The position numbers were made by a program, and so were the translations under genes. 64,000 nt of DNA, taken from NCBI GenBank assembly GCA_002104945.1, contig MCFH01000025.1, positions 496,001 through 560,000 on the forward strand, read 5' to 3'. This DNA is from Piromyces finnis (Eukaryota; Neocallimastigomycota; Neocallimastigomycetes; Neocallimastigales; Neocallimastigaceae). The notes below the pieces were generated by a model that was not told the DNA's origin, searched no databases, and worked only from the letters and a program-made list of their open reading frames with translations. Below are positions 48,205 through 61,092 of this stretch, piece by piece. The first letter of the stretch is position 1; each line of letters starts with the position of its first letter.

Positions 48205-49589
48205 TATATTAATAAATGATATATCATTAGAATAAATATAATTACTAATGGATTAATGTAAATTTGTATAGCAATCATTTATTTATCTATTATTCAAAGC
48301 AATAGAACTATCAAAAAAAATTTTTTTGTATTGATTAAATGTAGAATCAATAAAAGTGTTGAAGATGAAACTGAGAATGTTATTATCAAAGAATTTGTTT
48401 ATATTTAAAAATTTGGTTGTTGGAAACAAGGAGTTTATGTTTGAATTAAGAACATGTGTATTTATGATTCTTTTTACTACAGGGAAAAAAAACTATAAAG
48501 AATAACTAAAATATTGATCGTATAATGCTTGGATAATTTACTATTTAGCTATTTAGTCTGAGGTCTGGGATTTCTGGAAGTCTGAATAGTTCATGTGGAA
48601 ACTTCAAATGAATATCTGATATATATTTCAGACATTTAGCTTTGAACTATTATTGAGTTTATTTTTTTAGACAAAGTAAAAAATGGTTCACTTCTTCTTT
48701 TATTTTATTTATTTAATTTATAAAAATTATTCATTATATTAGATGGAAATATATATTGATATTGATCACTGATGTTAATTATATTAATAGGATAAATAAT
48801 AATAAAAGGTATCATAAAACAACATAAAAGAAGCATAACATCTATTATTTTAATAAAGTAAAATAAAATTAAAATAATATATAATTAAAACTTACTCTAA
48901 TTACACAAAATTCTATTGGCTAATAAAGTCAAAAATCTAATTTACTACAAAAAACATAAAAATTACTCTATTGTAATAATGTTAACTTTTAGTATTTTAA
49001 ATTGTTCTATTATAGGTAGGTATATTAAGAAGCAGTTTAATGTTGATTAGCTAAGCATAAATTAATAAATAAATATATGCCATGCTTGTATTTGTTAAAA
49101 GATATATTTTTTTTAACTTTATTATATATTTAAATATGTGATATCATGAAAAGTCTATTATTAATATTTTACACTAAACAAGGGATTTATTACCTTGTTT
49201 AACAAAAATGTTGCAAGTAAATTGATAAATTAGTACTTATCCTAGATTTTTGGCTATTTTAGTCAGACTTTTTAGCCAGAAAAAAACTGACTTCTGCCAG
49301 ACTTCTGATCAGAAAAAATTCCAAAAAACAAACTTTTTTCGGCAAGATTGACATGTGAAATTAGGTTTTGGAGATTGCCAAGTCCAAAAATGACTAGAAA
49401 CCAGTAAGATTTCTAACATGACGTCGCCACTCGGTAAAAAGAGTGTATAAAGTATATTAAAGTGTGGTATAAAAAGTCAGATACAAAAAGTCTGGTTAAA
49501 ATGGCCAAAAATCTAGAATAAATACTAATTCATCACTTAACTTGCGAGTACTAATTCATCAACTAATATATGAAGTTTTTCAATTCGTA
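46709..49589. other. 2.9-kb intergenic region
   Basis: A/T-rich with homopolymers. Around 48340-48480 short open pieces (for example EDETENVIIKEFVYI) suggest a decayed gene but cannot be named. The inverted-repeat element at 49211-49546 is listed separately. Confidence 0.55.
49211..49546. mobile_element. MITE-like element with about 60-bp terminal inverted repeats
   Basis: The left end (from ttgcaagt at 49211 through tagatttttggctattttag to 49272) matches the reverse complement of the right end (about 49485-49546, actttttatac... to cttgc) over about 60 bp, with scattered mismatches. The arms share GATNAATTAGTA then TATNCTAGATTTTTGGC. The interior of about 210 bp is non-coding and has more mixed composition, with gacgtcgccactcggtaaaa. 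Size, long arms and lack of coding capacity fit a non-autonomous DNA transposon. A target site duplication could not be fixed by eye. Confidence 0.65.
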
Positions 49590-50430
49590 TAAATAATATT
49601 GAAAAGAATATTGAAATGATAAAATATTTAATTAAAAATGGAATAAAGATTAAAGAAATAGAAAATCAAAGAGATTCTATGTTAACTTTTTCTTCGAAAA
49701 TAAGTAATATTGAAATAGTAAAATATTTAGTTGAAAATAGTATGTATATATACAAAAAATAATAAAAATAAATATTCGATTATGAATGCTTTAATTTTTA
49801 ATCATGGTAATATAGCCAAATATTTATTTGATAAAGAAGATGAATTTCTTAAATATAAAAAATCAAGGTACCATTTATATCTAAAATTAGCATGTAAAAC
49901 TGGCTTGATTGTTGCGAATATTTGATTTATAAAGGTGTATCCATTAAAGAAGAAGGAAACAAAAGAAAATAGAAAATATTAATAATATGGAATACGATAG
50001 AATAATGAATGCCAAGATTAAATATTTAAATATATGAATATATAAAAAAAATGTATAAAGGTGGATAAATTACGAAAAAAATAATATTAATACTACAAAG
50101 TTAAATGAAAAGGTTGAAAATGGTGATATAATGTTAGCTGAAGATTTCAAAAGAAATGAAATCAATAATATCAAGGATGAAGAAGATGACGAATATACAA
50201 AAGAAAAAATTGAAGAAAAAAAAGTTTAATATATTATTGATGGTATGTTTTAAAGATTATTATAAAATATTTTAATTGAAAGAAAGTAGTACGGAGAATT
50301 AATAGAAAAAATAATAATGTGATAATGACGCATTAATGATTGCTTCGCAAAGAGCATATATTAATATAGTTAAAAAAACTTTTAGTTAAAGTTGGTATAA
50401 GCATCCATTATAAAGACAATGCCCAAAATA
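49590..50430 (+). pseudogene. Degenerate ankyrin-repeat gene remnant
   Basis: Pieces in different frames carry ankyrin-like units: NIEMIKYLIKNGIKI and NIEIVKYLVENS in the first piece, HGNIAKYLFDKEDEF in the next (49731-49925), and ALMIASQRAYINIVKK followed after a frameshift by LLVKVGISIHYKDN near 50330-50405. A charged stretch at 50075-50228 (ENGDIMLAEDFKRNE and on) lies between. Stops and shifts break it repeatedly, and no intron signals restore one frame. Ankyrin repeats bind proteins; this copy is probably non-functional. Confidence 0.6.
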
Positions 50431-50457
50431 CTCAAAAATCTTTTTGATATTAAGAAA

Positions 50458-50640
50458 GATACACATCAATGATATCCACTTTCCCCAATTCTTCATAACC
50501 ATATTTTCGTGTTCCTTCTTGGTAGAACTTTAACTTATGATGAGCTACAAATCAATAGGACGGACAAGAATTATTGGAATGTACAGTTTTAAAGTTCATC
50601 CGTTTCATATTCCATAGATAAAGGGTCTCGCAGTTTTTTC
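50458..50640 (-). pseudogene. Unidentified coding remnant
   Basis: On the minus strand a protein-like reading runs from about 50640 (TLYLWNMKRMNFKTVHSNNS), passes one TGA, then continues AHHKLKFYQEGTRKYGYEEL with GKVDIIDVYLS to a stop near 50458. Composition and base content look like former coding sequence, not A/T noise. The family was not recognised. Confidence 0.35.
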
Positions 50641-51039
50641 TTACTATAAAAGTGTTATCAGGTAGGAAAGTATGGTATCGCACTATCCTACTTTTTTATA
50701 TTATTTCATTTAATTTACATGTAAGTGGCTAATCCCAACGTATAGTACAAATTTACAGAATTCATTATATTATTATACAACTTTAATAATTTTATTTTAT
50801 GTTTATATCTTTATATTAATAATTAATGAAGTCGACACAATAAACTATTTTTAAATAATAAATAAAATAAATTATTATACAAACAAAATTATAAAGTTTT
50901 ATATTAAATATATTAATATTGAAACGTTAAGATAAGGTTTTAGCCGAGTAATATCAAAAATTATCCCTTTCCTTTTCTTATAACCCATTTATAATAAATC
51001 CAAGAGTTTATATAATATTATTAATTATCAATTTCTTCA
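50641..51039. other. AT-rich region without recognised features
   Basis: About 400 bp between decayed fragments. Nothing supportable was seen in it. Confidence 0.5.
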
Positions 51040-51395
51040 AACTTTATTTTATAACTTTTACCTTTTATAAAATTTAACCATTCCAATTTTCATAATATCA
51101 ATTGACTAATGTAACGCATAAATATTCAATTCTTAGTTTATTAAATAGTTAACAATTTCCGAATAATTACTATTACACGAAAGAAATAATATTTTTTCTA
51201 TGAATATTTATTTCATTTTCCATTATATATTTTATAATTTCAAAATGACCAAATTCTGATGCAAGTATTAAGGCATTCTACCCCATAACTACTACTTCTA
51301 TTGTTAATGTTTGATCCTTGTTCTTTCAAATATTTTACAATTTCAAGGTTTCCTATAATTGTAGTTGTCATTAATGGGATATAGCCAATTTTTTT
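51040..51395 (-). pseudogene. Degenerate ankyrin-repeat remnant, opposite strand
   Basis: Minus-strand readings give PLMTTTIIGNLEIVKYLKEQ then GSNINNRS, after a frameshift NALILASEFGHFEIIKYIME, and further NYSEIVNYL. These are three successive ankyrin-like units with breaks. It faces the + strand ankyrin remnant about 0.6 kb away and ends about 90 bp from the retrotransposon 3' end. It may belong to a second gene or to an inverted duplicate. Confidence 0.55.
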
Positions 51396-51490
51396 TTTTA
51401 AAAAAAATTATTAATTTTATTTTCTTTTAAAGAATTTTACTTATTCAAAATAACTTAATATTCTGGCTATTATTAATTTTTTTTTTTTTT

Positions 51491-54400
51491 AACGGCTATT
51501 ATTAATTTAATTAAAATTATAATACATGCTATATAAGAAAATTAAAAATAAAAAAAAAATAAAATATTTTTAAATAAACACAAATGAATAAAAATTGGGT
51601 ATAATTTATTCTAGTAATTAAAGTAAGAAAGTCACTATTATGCTAAAGTACAATAATTGTATTTGACTTCCAATGGGACACCGAGCCAAAGATCAAAATT
51701 TTATCATGGAACAAAATTATGATCTCCATTGGTTGCGCTGGCCCTCCTGGCCTGTCTTACTGTTTCTTCAGCATTGACGCTCTTGGATGTTGCTTCAAAC
51801 CTTTTGAACATTGTCCATTGCTGGCCAATAGCAAAAGGCATGATTTTGGTTAGAAGTTCCGCGGTTACCGTCAAGAATGGTGTTCCTTCGTTAGTGCCAG
51901 ATTGAATCTGACACTTGCAAAGTTCTTTCCATTCCCTTGAATTGTAATTAATATTATTAAAACTTCTTCCCCCAAGAAGGAATTTAAATATTTTACTGCT
52001 GTCTCTACTGATATTAACATTTTCATTATTATTGATAGGGCTGTTGGAATTACGTTGACTGAAAAATTTTAATAGCTGGACTACGGAATCATAATGTTTA
52101 ATACGGATATCTCTAAATGTTGGACAATCTAATAACCAATACTTAATACTTTAAATACCACTCTTGCAACATGGACAGTAATTAGGACAAATGGGATCAA
52201 CAAATTTAGCAGCTTTGGCAACTCTAGCATCCAACTTGTATCCGCTTCTTGCTTTCAATAGCCAGTAGAAGCCATAGACAAACTCTGGGTATTCATAACA
52301 TAATTTGATAAAATCTTTATTTTCAATAAATTTATTATCATCATAATATTGCGCTTTGATTGAATTCCTTTTGAGATCTTTCCAATAAAAGTTTTTAACT
52401 GCTTTAATATCTCCGTGCTTCTTTAATTTTTTATCAAGTGTCCTACTTGATTTGCACCACGTGTATTTTCTAAATTTAGGAATGTAATTGACAAGGTGTA
52501 AGATAATACAATTTGAGTTTTTCCATTTGTTAAAACATCTAACCTGAGCTAATGCACATTTGACTGACAATGGAGGAATATTCAAATCTTTTGAGATAGA
52601 GTATAAAGATATAAACGATACAGCTTTATGAACTCAGGCAACCCATCGTATTCCTTTGTTAACATGCTTCTGAGCAATCCTAGACCTAGCTTTGTTGGAT
52701 CCAAGTAATGGTGCAAAGTATGAAACTCTGCTAATCACTTGTGAGTTAAGTACTAGTTTTTTGAAAGGAATAGGAATATTAGGATTTCTTAAGAATTTAC
52801 TGACTGAAAAAAGTCCTTTCAAAACTTTGCTATTAAGAGCTTTAATTACTGGTTTAAGGGACAAATTCTTATCAAATGGAACACCAAGATAAGTGTAGCA
52901 ATCAGTAGTTGGAATGGGTTGTCCTGCTAAGTAAAATGTTGGATCTCTCTTGTTCTGATTTTCTATTGATTCAGGACGAATCACCATCGTTGAACATTTC
53001 TGGATACCAAATTCCATTTCATTATACGAGGCTCATTCATTAACTCTTCTAAGCATCTTTTTTAAGCATCCTCTTGTTGGAGCACAAATAACTATATCAT
53101 CTGCAAAAAGTCCACCACAGCATCGAGTGTCACCTAAACTGACTCCTAGATCTTCGCACTCTTTAAATATATCATTAATAAAGAGATTAAAGAGAATAGG
53201 AGAAAGAGGGCAACCTTGACGGACTCCTTTCTTCACATCAAAAGATTTCGAGAATTGTCCATCTAATTTGACATTAGCCTTAGATGTTAAATATAAATTT
53301 TTGATAAATTGTAAACTCTTACCTCGGATTCCTAAACAATCTAATTTATGGAGAATATTACCGATTGGGACTGAATCGTATGCTTTCCTGAGATCTAAAA
53401 AGGCCAAATATGTCTCTTTATTATCCAATTGACGTCTACGGCATATTTCTTGGATTGAAATGAAAAGACTGATACTTTCTTCCTTTTTTCGAAAACCAAA
53501 TTGTTCAGGTCTAATGAAATTATTCTTTAGACCATATTCTGAGATTCTAGTGGTGACAATTTTGGAAATCAACTTAATACCATTATTGATAAGTGATATA
53601 CCTCGATAGTTATCACAATCTGTCAAATCTCCCTTCTTAGGAATAGAAACAATACTGGATTCATTCCATGAGTTGGGGAAATCTCCATCCCAAATACGGT
53701 TGAATAATTTAAGAATAAAATTTAAACCATGAGCATCATTATCTGAAGTAGTATTACCGGAAGAATTATTATCTGTAGCATTATTAGAATCATTACTTGA
53801 TGGAACTAATGCTTTGTAAAATTCAATTGGAATACCATCCGGACCTGATGCTTTATAATTTGGAATAGTGAGGATAGCTGACTTGACTTCATCAATACTA
53901 ATATCTTGGTTGATATCCCACTCATCAAGCATAGGAAGTGAAAAACGTTTATTCGTTGGTTCTTCATACCAATGCTCCAAATCAAGACTTACACCACTTG
54001 GGTCTGATGCAAGATTTTCGAAATGATCATGCCACACTTCTAGTTGTTCTTCCGTAGCAACAACTAATTCTCCATTTTTATTTTTAATTGGTTGAGCAAT
54101 AAAGAAAGAATCTTTTCCAATTTTTGCAGTTTTCTTGATCCATTTCCAGGCCTTCTTAGGATTATGACTCTTCATATACTCACATCCTGTTTTAATCCAA
54201 TGAAGATATTCTTGCTTCCTAAATTCATTACATCTTTTGTGGATGTAATCAATGAGCTTACGGTAGATTTTAATTCTTTTAATAAATTCATCTATATCAT
54301 AAATTCTTTCTTTTTTAAATCTCTTATACAACTTCATTTTGATTTTTTGAAGATTAAAAATTTGTTGTGAAATATGAAATGAAGACTTTATAACATTATT

Positions 54401-56100
54401 TGCTGAAGTAATACTGAGCTCGTCTGCAATTGAAAAAGCAGTTGAAGTAAACTCTTTGGAAAGTTCATCTGTAGAAACATTAGGATCGTTGAATTTTGCT
54501 GAAAGTATTTGGAATTTATTATAATTGAGAATAGATTCCTTTTCCTCAATACATTTTAATCTATTCCATTTTAGAATTTTTTTAGGAACATTAAAGTCAT
54601 TAGAAAAATCATCCATAGGAATAATTTTACCATTAATAAGAAGTGGCTTATGGTCTGATACAGGATAAAAATTATTTATAAATGATCCTGAGTGAATAAG
54701 ATCTTTCATCTTCGAATTGATAAGAGCATGGTCAATGTCGGAAGATTGATCACCTCGAGTCCAAGAGATAGTCGACCCTCTAAGCGGAAGAATTTCCCAA
54801 TCTCCTAATCCATTAGTTGATAACCAGTTGGATAATTTTACTTTAGACATATTAAAATCACCAACAAGAATCGATGGATGGGATGAATGAGTTTGTAACC
54901 ACAAGCGAACTTCTAACTTTGCATGATCAACATAGATGTTGTGATGACTATGAGGCATATAAACATTACCAATCGAGCATTTGAATCTATTCCAGAGACT
55001 AAAAGTATAAATAGAAATAATATACTTTCCAGAGAAGTTTTCAAGTGAGGCTTGACATGAATTGTGAAAACCTAAATATAAACCTCTCATTCCCGGAACT
55101 GATTCGTCAGCTTTCTTGAAAAAGTGTCTATAGTTTCGCAAAGTAACACGACAAGGATAATCTGTATTCGATCCAGAACCATTACCAGTTTCTTGGAAAC
55201 ATAAAAATAATGGTTTGAAAATAGCTGTGAAATAGCTAATACTATCTCTCTTTTCGTGATTCCACCCATTGGTGTTCCAACTAAGACAAAAAGAAAAGTT
55301 ATCAGGCTTGTTGGATGAGGAAGAATCGTTGCTATTATTATTATTATTAAAGTCATCGTTATTAATGGATGATGCATCAGAGGAATAAGTAGAACTATTA
55401 CTAGATGGCTGTGAAACTGAAGAACTATCAACTATTGAACTGTTATCAGAGTTGATAGAGCTATTAGAATTAATTGTTGAATGTTGAGATTGAAATTGTG
55501 TTTGCTGTAGATCTGGAATATTTTCATGATGGGAAACTTGTTGAAGATCTTGTTGAAGATCTTGTTGAAGATCTAGTTGAAGATCGGATTGTTGATGAGA
55601 TTGTTGAACTGATTGTTGAAATGATTGTTGAATAGAATGTTGATGTTTATTAGAAACTAAAATTTTACGTTTGAGAGTGGAAAAAGTGTATTTGTGATTC
55701 CTTCTACTACGAGCTGAAAAGGAAATTGAGGTAACTGAAAGTTTCTTCTTTAACATGTGTAAGATTTTAATACAATCTTTTGATGAACCATGAACCTTGA
55801 CTAAGAAAAAGTGATCATTGAAAGTCTGAAAATATTTAACACTAATAACTGAATTAAATTTATCTTCTAGAATAACCTCGAGTTTTTCCCATAGCATATT
55901 TACTGACCATGATCGAATACCACGGATAAAGAAGGAGCGAATATCATCTAAGGGGATACCATAAGACCGGGTACCACGTCTGATATAATTCTTGTCTTTA
56001 ATATAAAGGACTGACATGATAATAAATTCTAATTAAAAATATTGAATATAAAATAAATACTAATAAAAATTATAAATATAACGTATATGGAAAAAAAATC
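51491..56100 (-). mobile_element. Non-LTR (LINE) retrotransposon, copy 1, full-length coding region but with nonsense mutations
   Basis: Oriented right to left, with a poly(A) tail at the low end (T run at about 51479-51490 on the + strand). It encodes one long protein (start 56017) with AP-type endonuclease and reverse transcriptase, then a Cys-rich C terminus. A CT repeat and a non-coding leader lie beyond the start codon. Its 3' 4.2 kb is nearly identical to copy 2. Total length with leader and 3' UTR is at least 4.6 kb, and the 5' end is uncertain. Confidence 0.9.
51704..56017 (-). pseudogene. LINE polyprotein, copy 1 (endonuclease/reverse transcriptase), broken by stops
   Basis: ATG at 56017 opens 994 codons. 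Residues 1-115 are a basic region, possibly RNA-binding. Residues about 120-245 are rich in Gln, Ser, Asp and Asn, with QQ-repeats and LQQD repeats. The AP endonuclease covers about 250-470: LSWNTNGW, FQETGNG, VGDFN, SDHKPLL. The reverse transcriptase follows: ASGPDGIPIEFYKAL, EQFGFRKKEESI, AFLDLRKAYDSVP, GVRQGCPLSPILFN, then FADDIVI. TGA at 53033-53035 replaces a Trp codon intact in copy 2, and TGA at 52634-52636 replaces Gly. A TAA at 52151-52153, present in both copies, follows CPNYCPCCKSGI, and about 150 more codons are open to TGA at 51704. The copy cannot make a complete protein. Confidence 0.88.
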
Positions 56101-56786
56101 TGTCTCTCTCTCTCTTCTTAAAAGTACTGGATAGTACAAAAATTGTTACGATGCTTTGTTTAAAGTTTCTTTTTTTGAATTCTAGTTGTAAATTTTCTTT
56201 AAAAATTCTAGTTTTGGTTTGTTGTTAGTAAATTCGAATCGCTTTTTGACACTAAACTTGTTTGACTTTACTTTTCATTAAATATTTAAATTGGTAAAAA
56301 ATTTGAATCAAGAATGTCGACACCAGAAAGCTTGTGAATAGTATTTTTACATGATGTAGAGTGAATCAGTCTCTTACAAGAAACAATACAACAATAGCTA
56401 CATGAATATAAAAATACAATGCAAATGCTAAAGTTGACTACATTGGATTCTTACAAGAGAAGAGTAGTACTACATGAATACATGAATAAAAGAAAAAATA
56501 CAGCAACAAAATGTATTACTCTTCTAATTAAATACTATACAAACTTACCTGAATATCAAACATTCAACTTATTCATCAAATACTTAATTCGATGAATAAA
56601 ATGTTTTTTAATCGCTCAGTACCATGAGCTTAGTCCTAATAATTTTCCCTTAAAGACTAACCAAGCATCCATTGCGCAATGCTTGGATTTAATTCTTTCT
56701 ACTCTCTCAGTACCATGAGCATGAGTAGACCCCCTTGATAAACTCCATTATTAAATAAATGAAGGCACGTTCCTAAGAGGGCACCA

Positions 56787-56790
<4 letters not shown>
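56018..56790. other. Region between LINE copies: leader of copy 1 with hairpins
   Basis: It contains a CT-rich repeat (about 56099-56120), two copies of CTCAGTACCATGAGC (56615-56629 and 56706-56720), and between them an inverted repeat CCAAGCAT/ATGCTTGG (56661-56668 with 56679-56686). It ends at the poly(A) tail of copy 2. No ORF was found. It is probably copy 1's 5' UTR or the pre-insertion target. Confidence 0.5.
56661..56686. repeat. Perfect 8-bp-stem hairpin flanked by repeated palindromes
   Basis: CCAAGCAT and ATGCTTGG are exact reverse complements around a 10-nt loop. On either side lies GCTCA-gtacca-TGAGC, itself palindromic. Base composition is much more mixed than the surroundings. 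Confidence 0.6.
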
Positions 56791-56823
<33 letters not shown>

Positions 56824-59800
56824 GGCATCAAATATTTTAAACTTTATTATTAATTTAATTAAAATTATAATACATGTAATAAAAAATTAAAAATAAATAA
56901 AAATAAAAAAAAAAATATGTTTAAATAAACACAAATGAATAAAAATTGGGTATAATGTATTCTAGTAATTTTAATTAAAGTAAGAAAGCCACTATCATAC
57001 TAAAGTATAATAATTGTATTTGACTTCCAATGGGACACCGAGCCAAAGATCAAAATTTTGTCATGGAACAAAATTATGATCTCCATTGGTTGCGCTGGCC
57101 CTCCTGGCCTGTCTTACTGTTTCTTCAGCATTGACGCTCTTGGATGTTGCTTCAAACCTTTTGAACATTGTCCATTGCTGGCCAATAGCAAAAGGCATGA
57201 TTTTGGTTAGAAGTTCCGCGGTTACCGTCAAGAATGGTGTTCCTTCGTTAGTGCCAGATTGAATCTGACACTTGCAAAGTTCTTTCCATTCCCTTGAATT
57301 GTAATTAATATTATTAAAACTTCTTCCCCCAAGAAGGAATTTAAATATTTTACTGCTGTCTCTACTGATATTAACATTTTCATTATTATTGATAGGGCTG
57401 TTGGAATTACGTTGACTGAAAAATTTTAATAGCTGGACTACGGAATCATAATGTTTAATACGGATATCTCTAAATGTTGGACAATCTAATAACCAATACT
57501 TAATACTTTAAATACCACTCTTGCAACATGGACAGTAATTAGGACAAATGGGATCAACAAATTTAGCAGCTTTGGCAACTCTAGCATCCAACTTGTATCC
57601 GCTTCTTGCTTTCAATAGCCAGTAGAAGCCATAGGCAAACTCTGGGTACTCATAACATAATTTAATAAAATCTTTAGTTTCAATAAATTTATTATCATCA
57701 TAATATTGCGCTTTGATTGAATTCCCTTTGAGATCTTTCCAATAAAAGTTTTTAACTGTTTTAACATCTCCATGTTTCTTTAATTTTTTATCAAGTGTCC
57801 TACTTGATTTGCACCACGTGTATTTTCTAAATTTAGGAATGTAATTGACAAGGTGTGAGATAATACAATTTGAGTTTTTCCATTTGTTAAAACATCTAAC
57901 CTGAGCTAACGCACATTTGGCTGACAATGGAGGAATATTCAAATCTTTTGAAATAGAGTATAAAGATATAAACGATACAGCTTTATGAACTCCGGCAACC
58001 CATCGTATTCCTTTGTTAACATGCTTCTGAGCAATCCTAGACCTAGCTTTGTTGGATCCAAGTAATGGTGCAAAGTATGAAACTCTGCTAATCACTTGTG
58101 AGTTAAGTACTAGTTTTTTGAAAGGAATAGGAATATTAGGATTTCTTAAGAATTTACTGACTGAGAAAAGCCCTTTCAAAACCTTGTTATTAAGAGCTTT
58201 AATTACTGGTTTAAGGGACAGATTCTTATCAAATGGAACACCAAGATAAGTATAACAATCAGTAGTTGGAATGGGTTGTCCTGCTAAGTAAAATGTTGGA
58301 TCTCTCTTGTTCTGATTTTCTATTGATTCAGGACGAATCACCATCGTTGAACATTTCTGGATACCAAATTCCATTTCATTATACAATGCCCATTCATTAA
58401 CTCTTCTAAGCATCTTTTTTAAGCATCCTCTTGTTGGAGCACAAATAACTATATCATCTGCAAAAAGTCCACCACAGCATCGAGTGTCACCTAAACTGAC
58501 TCCTAGATCTTCGCACTCTCTAAATATATCATTAATAAAGAGATTAAAGAGAATAGGAGAAAGTGGGCAACCTTGACGGACTCCTTTCTTCACATCAAAA
58601 GATTTCGAGAATTGTCCATCTAATTTGACATTAGCCTTAGATGTTAAATATAAATTTTTGATAAATTGTAGACTCTTACCTCGGATTCCTAAACAATCTA
58701 ATTTATGGAGAATATTACCGATTGGGACTGAATCGTATGCTTTCCTGAGATCTAAAAAGGCCAAATATGTCTCTTTATTATCTAATTGACGTCTACGGCA
58801 TATTTCTTGGATTGAGATGAAAAGACTGATACTTTCTTCCTTTTTTCGAAAACCAAATTGTTCAGGTCTAATGAAATTATTCTTTAAACCATATTCTGAG
58901 ATTCTAGTGGTGACAATTTTGGAAATCAACTTAATACCATTATTGATAAGTGATATACCTCGATAGTTATCACAATCTGTCAAATCTCCCTTCTTAGGAA
59001 TAGAAACAATACTGGATTCATTCCATGAGTTGGGGAAATCTCCATCCCAAATACGGTTGAATAATTTAAGAATAAAATTTAAACCATGAGCATCATTATC
59101 TGAAATAGTATTACCGGAAGAATTATTATCTGTAGCATTATTAGAATCATTACTTGATGGAACTAATGCTTTGTAAAATTCAATTGGAATACCATCCGGA
59201 CCTGATGCTTTATAATTTGGAATAGTGAGGATAGCTGACTTGACTTCATCAATACTAATATCTTGGTTGATATCCCACTCATCAAGCATAGGAAGTGAAA
59301 AACGTTTATTCGTTGGTTCTTCATACCAATGCTCCAAATCAAGACTTACACCACTTGGGTCTGATGCAAGATTTTCGAAATGATCATGCCACACTTCTAG
59401 TTGTTCTTCCGTAGCAACAACTAATTCTCCATTTTTATTTTTAATTGGTTGAGCAATAAAGAAAGAATCTTTTCCAATTTTTGCAGTTTTCTTGATCCAT
59501 TTCCAGGCCTTCTTAGGATTATGACTCTTCATATACTCACATCCTGTTTTAATCCAATGAAGATATTCTTGCTTCCTAAATTCATTACATCTTTTGTGGA
59601 TGTAATCAATGAGTTTACGGTAGATTTTAATTCTTTTAATAAATTCATCTATATCATAAATTCTTTCTTTTTTAAATCTCTTATACAACTTCATTTTGAT
59701 TTTTTGAAGATTAAAAATTTGTTGTGAAATATGAAATGAAGACTTTATAACATTATTTGCTGAAGTAATACTGAGCTCGTCTGCAATTGAAAAAGCAGTT

Positions 59801-61092
59801 GAAGTAAACTCTTTGGAAAGTTCATCTGTAGAAACATTAGGATCGTTGGATTTTGCTGAAAGTATTTGGAATTTATTATGACTGAGAATAGATTCCTTTT
59901 CCTCAATACATTTTAATCTATTCCATTTCAGAATTTTCTTAGGAACATTAAAGTCATTAGAAAAATCATCCATAGGAATAATTTTACCATTAATAAGAAG
60001 TGGCTTATGGTCTGATACAGGATAAAAATTATTTATAAATGATCCTGAGTGAATAAGATCTTTCATCTTCGAATTGATAAGAGCATGGTCAATGTCGGAA
60101 GATTGATCACCTCGAGTCCAAGAGATAGTCGACCCTCTAAGCGGAAGAATTTCCCAATCTCCTAATCCATTAGTTGATAACCAGTTGGATAATTTTACTT
60201 TAGACATATTAAAATCACCAACAAGAATCGATGGATGGGATGAATGAATTTGTAACCACAAGCGAACTTCTAACTTTGCATGATCAACATAGATGTTGTG
60301 ATGACTATGAGGCATATAAACATTTCCAATCGAGCATTTGAATCTATTCCAGAGACTAAAAGTATAAATAGAAATAATATACTTTCCAGAGAAGTTTTCA
60401 AGTGAGGCTTGACATGAATTGTGAAAACCTAAATATAAACCTCTCATTCCCGGAACTGATTCGTCAGCTTTCTTGAAAAAGTGTCTATAGTTTCGCAAAG
60501 TAACACGACAAGGATAATCTGTATTCGATCCAGAACCGTTACCAGTTTCTTGGAAACATAAGAATAATGGTTTGAAAATAGCTGTGAAATAGCTAATACT
60601 ATCTCTCTTTTCGTGATTCCACCCATTGGTGTTCCAACTAAGACAAAAAGAAAAGTTATCAGGCTTGTTGGATGAGGAAGAATCGTTGCTATTATTATTA
60701 TTATTAAAGTCATCGTTATTAATGGATGATGCATCAGAGGAATAAGTAGAACTATTACTAGATGGCTGTGAAACTGAAGAACTATCAACTATTGAACTGT
60801 TATCAGAGTTGATAGAGCTATTAGAATTAATTGTTGAATGTTGAGATTGAAATTGTGTTTGCTGTAGATCTGGAATATTTTCATGATGGGAAACTTGTTG
60901 AAGATCTTGTTGAAGATCTTGTTGAAGATCTAGTTGAAGATCGGATTGTTGATGAGATTGTTGAACTGATTGTTGAAATGATTGTTGAATAGAATGTTGA
61001 TGTTTACTAGAAACTAAAATTTTACGTTTGAGTGTGGAAAAAGTGTATTTGTGATTCCTTCTACTACGAGCTGAAAAGGAAATTGAGGTAAC
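56791..61092 (-). mobile_element. Non-LTR (LINE) retrotransposon, copy 2, 5'-truncated
   Basis: Its poly(A) tail (T run at about 56791-56820) follows ggcaccaagc. Homology to copy 1 runs from about 56822 to 61092 (copy 1 coordinate about 55735). There it stops abruptly and joins a fragment from the endonuclease region. It lies immediately 5' of copy 1, head to tail. Because copy 2 lacks the first 95 or so codons of the protein, it is a truncated insertion or a rearranged one. Confidence 0.9.

Noticed and set aside
48541-48660. Possible second MITE (tttagctatttagtctgagg region)
   Set aside because: It resembles the 49211 element's arm only over a few words, and no matching inverted arm was found nearby.
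54092-54370. Plus-strand ORFs opposite the LINE polyprotein (also 52692, 58049, 59449)
   Set aside because: Antisense frames, repeated in both copies only because the copies are nearly identical.
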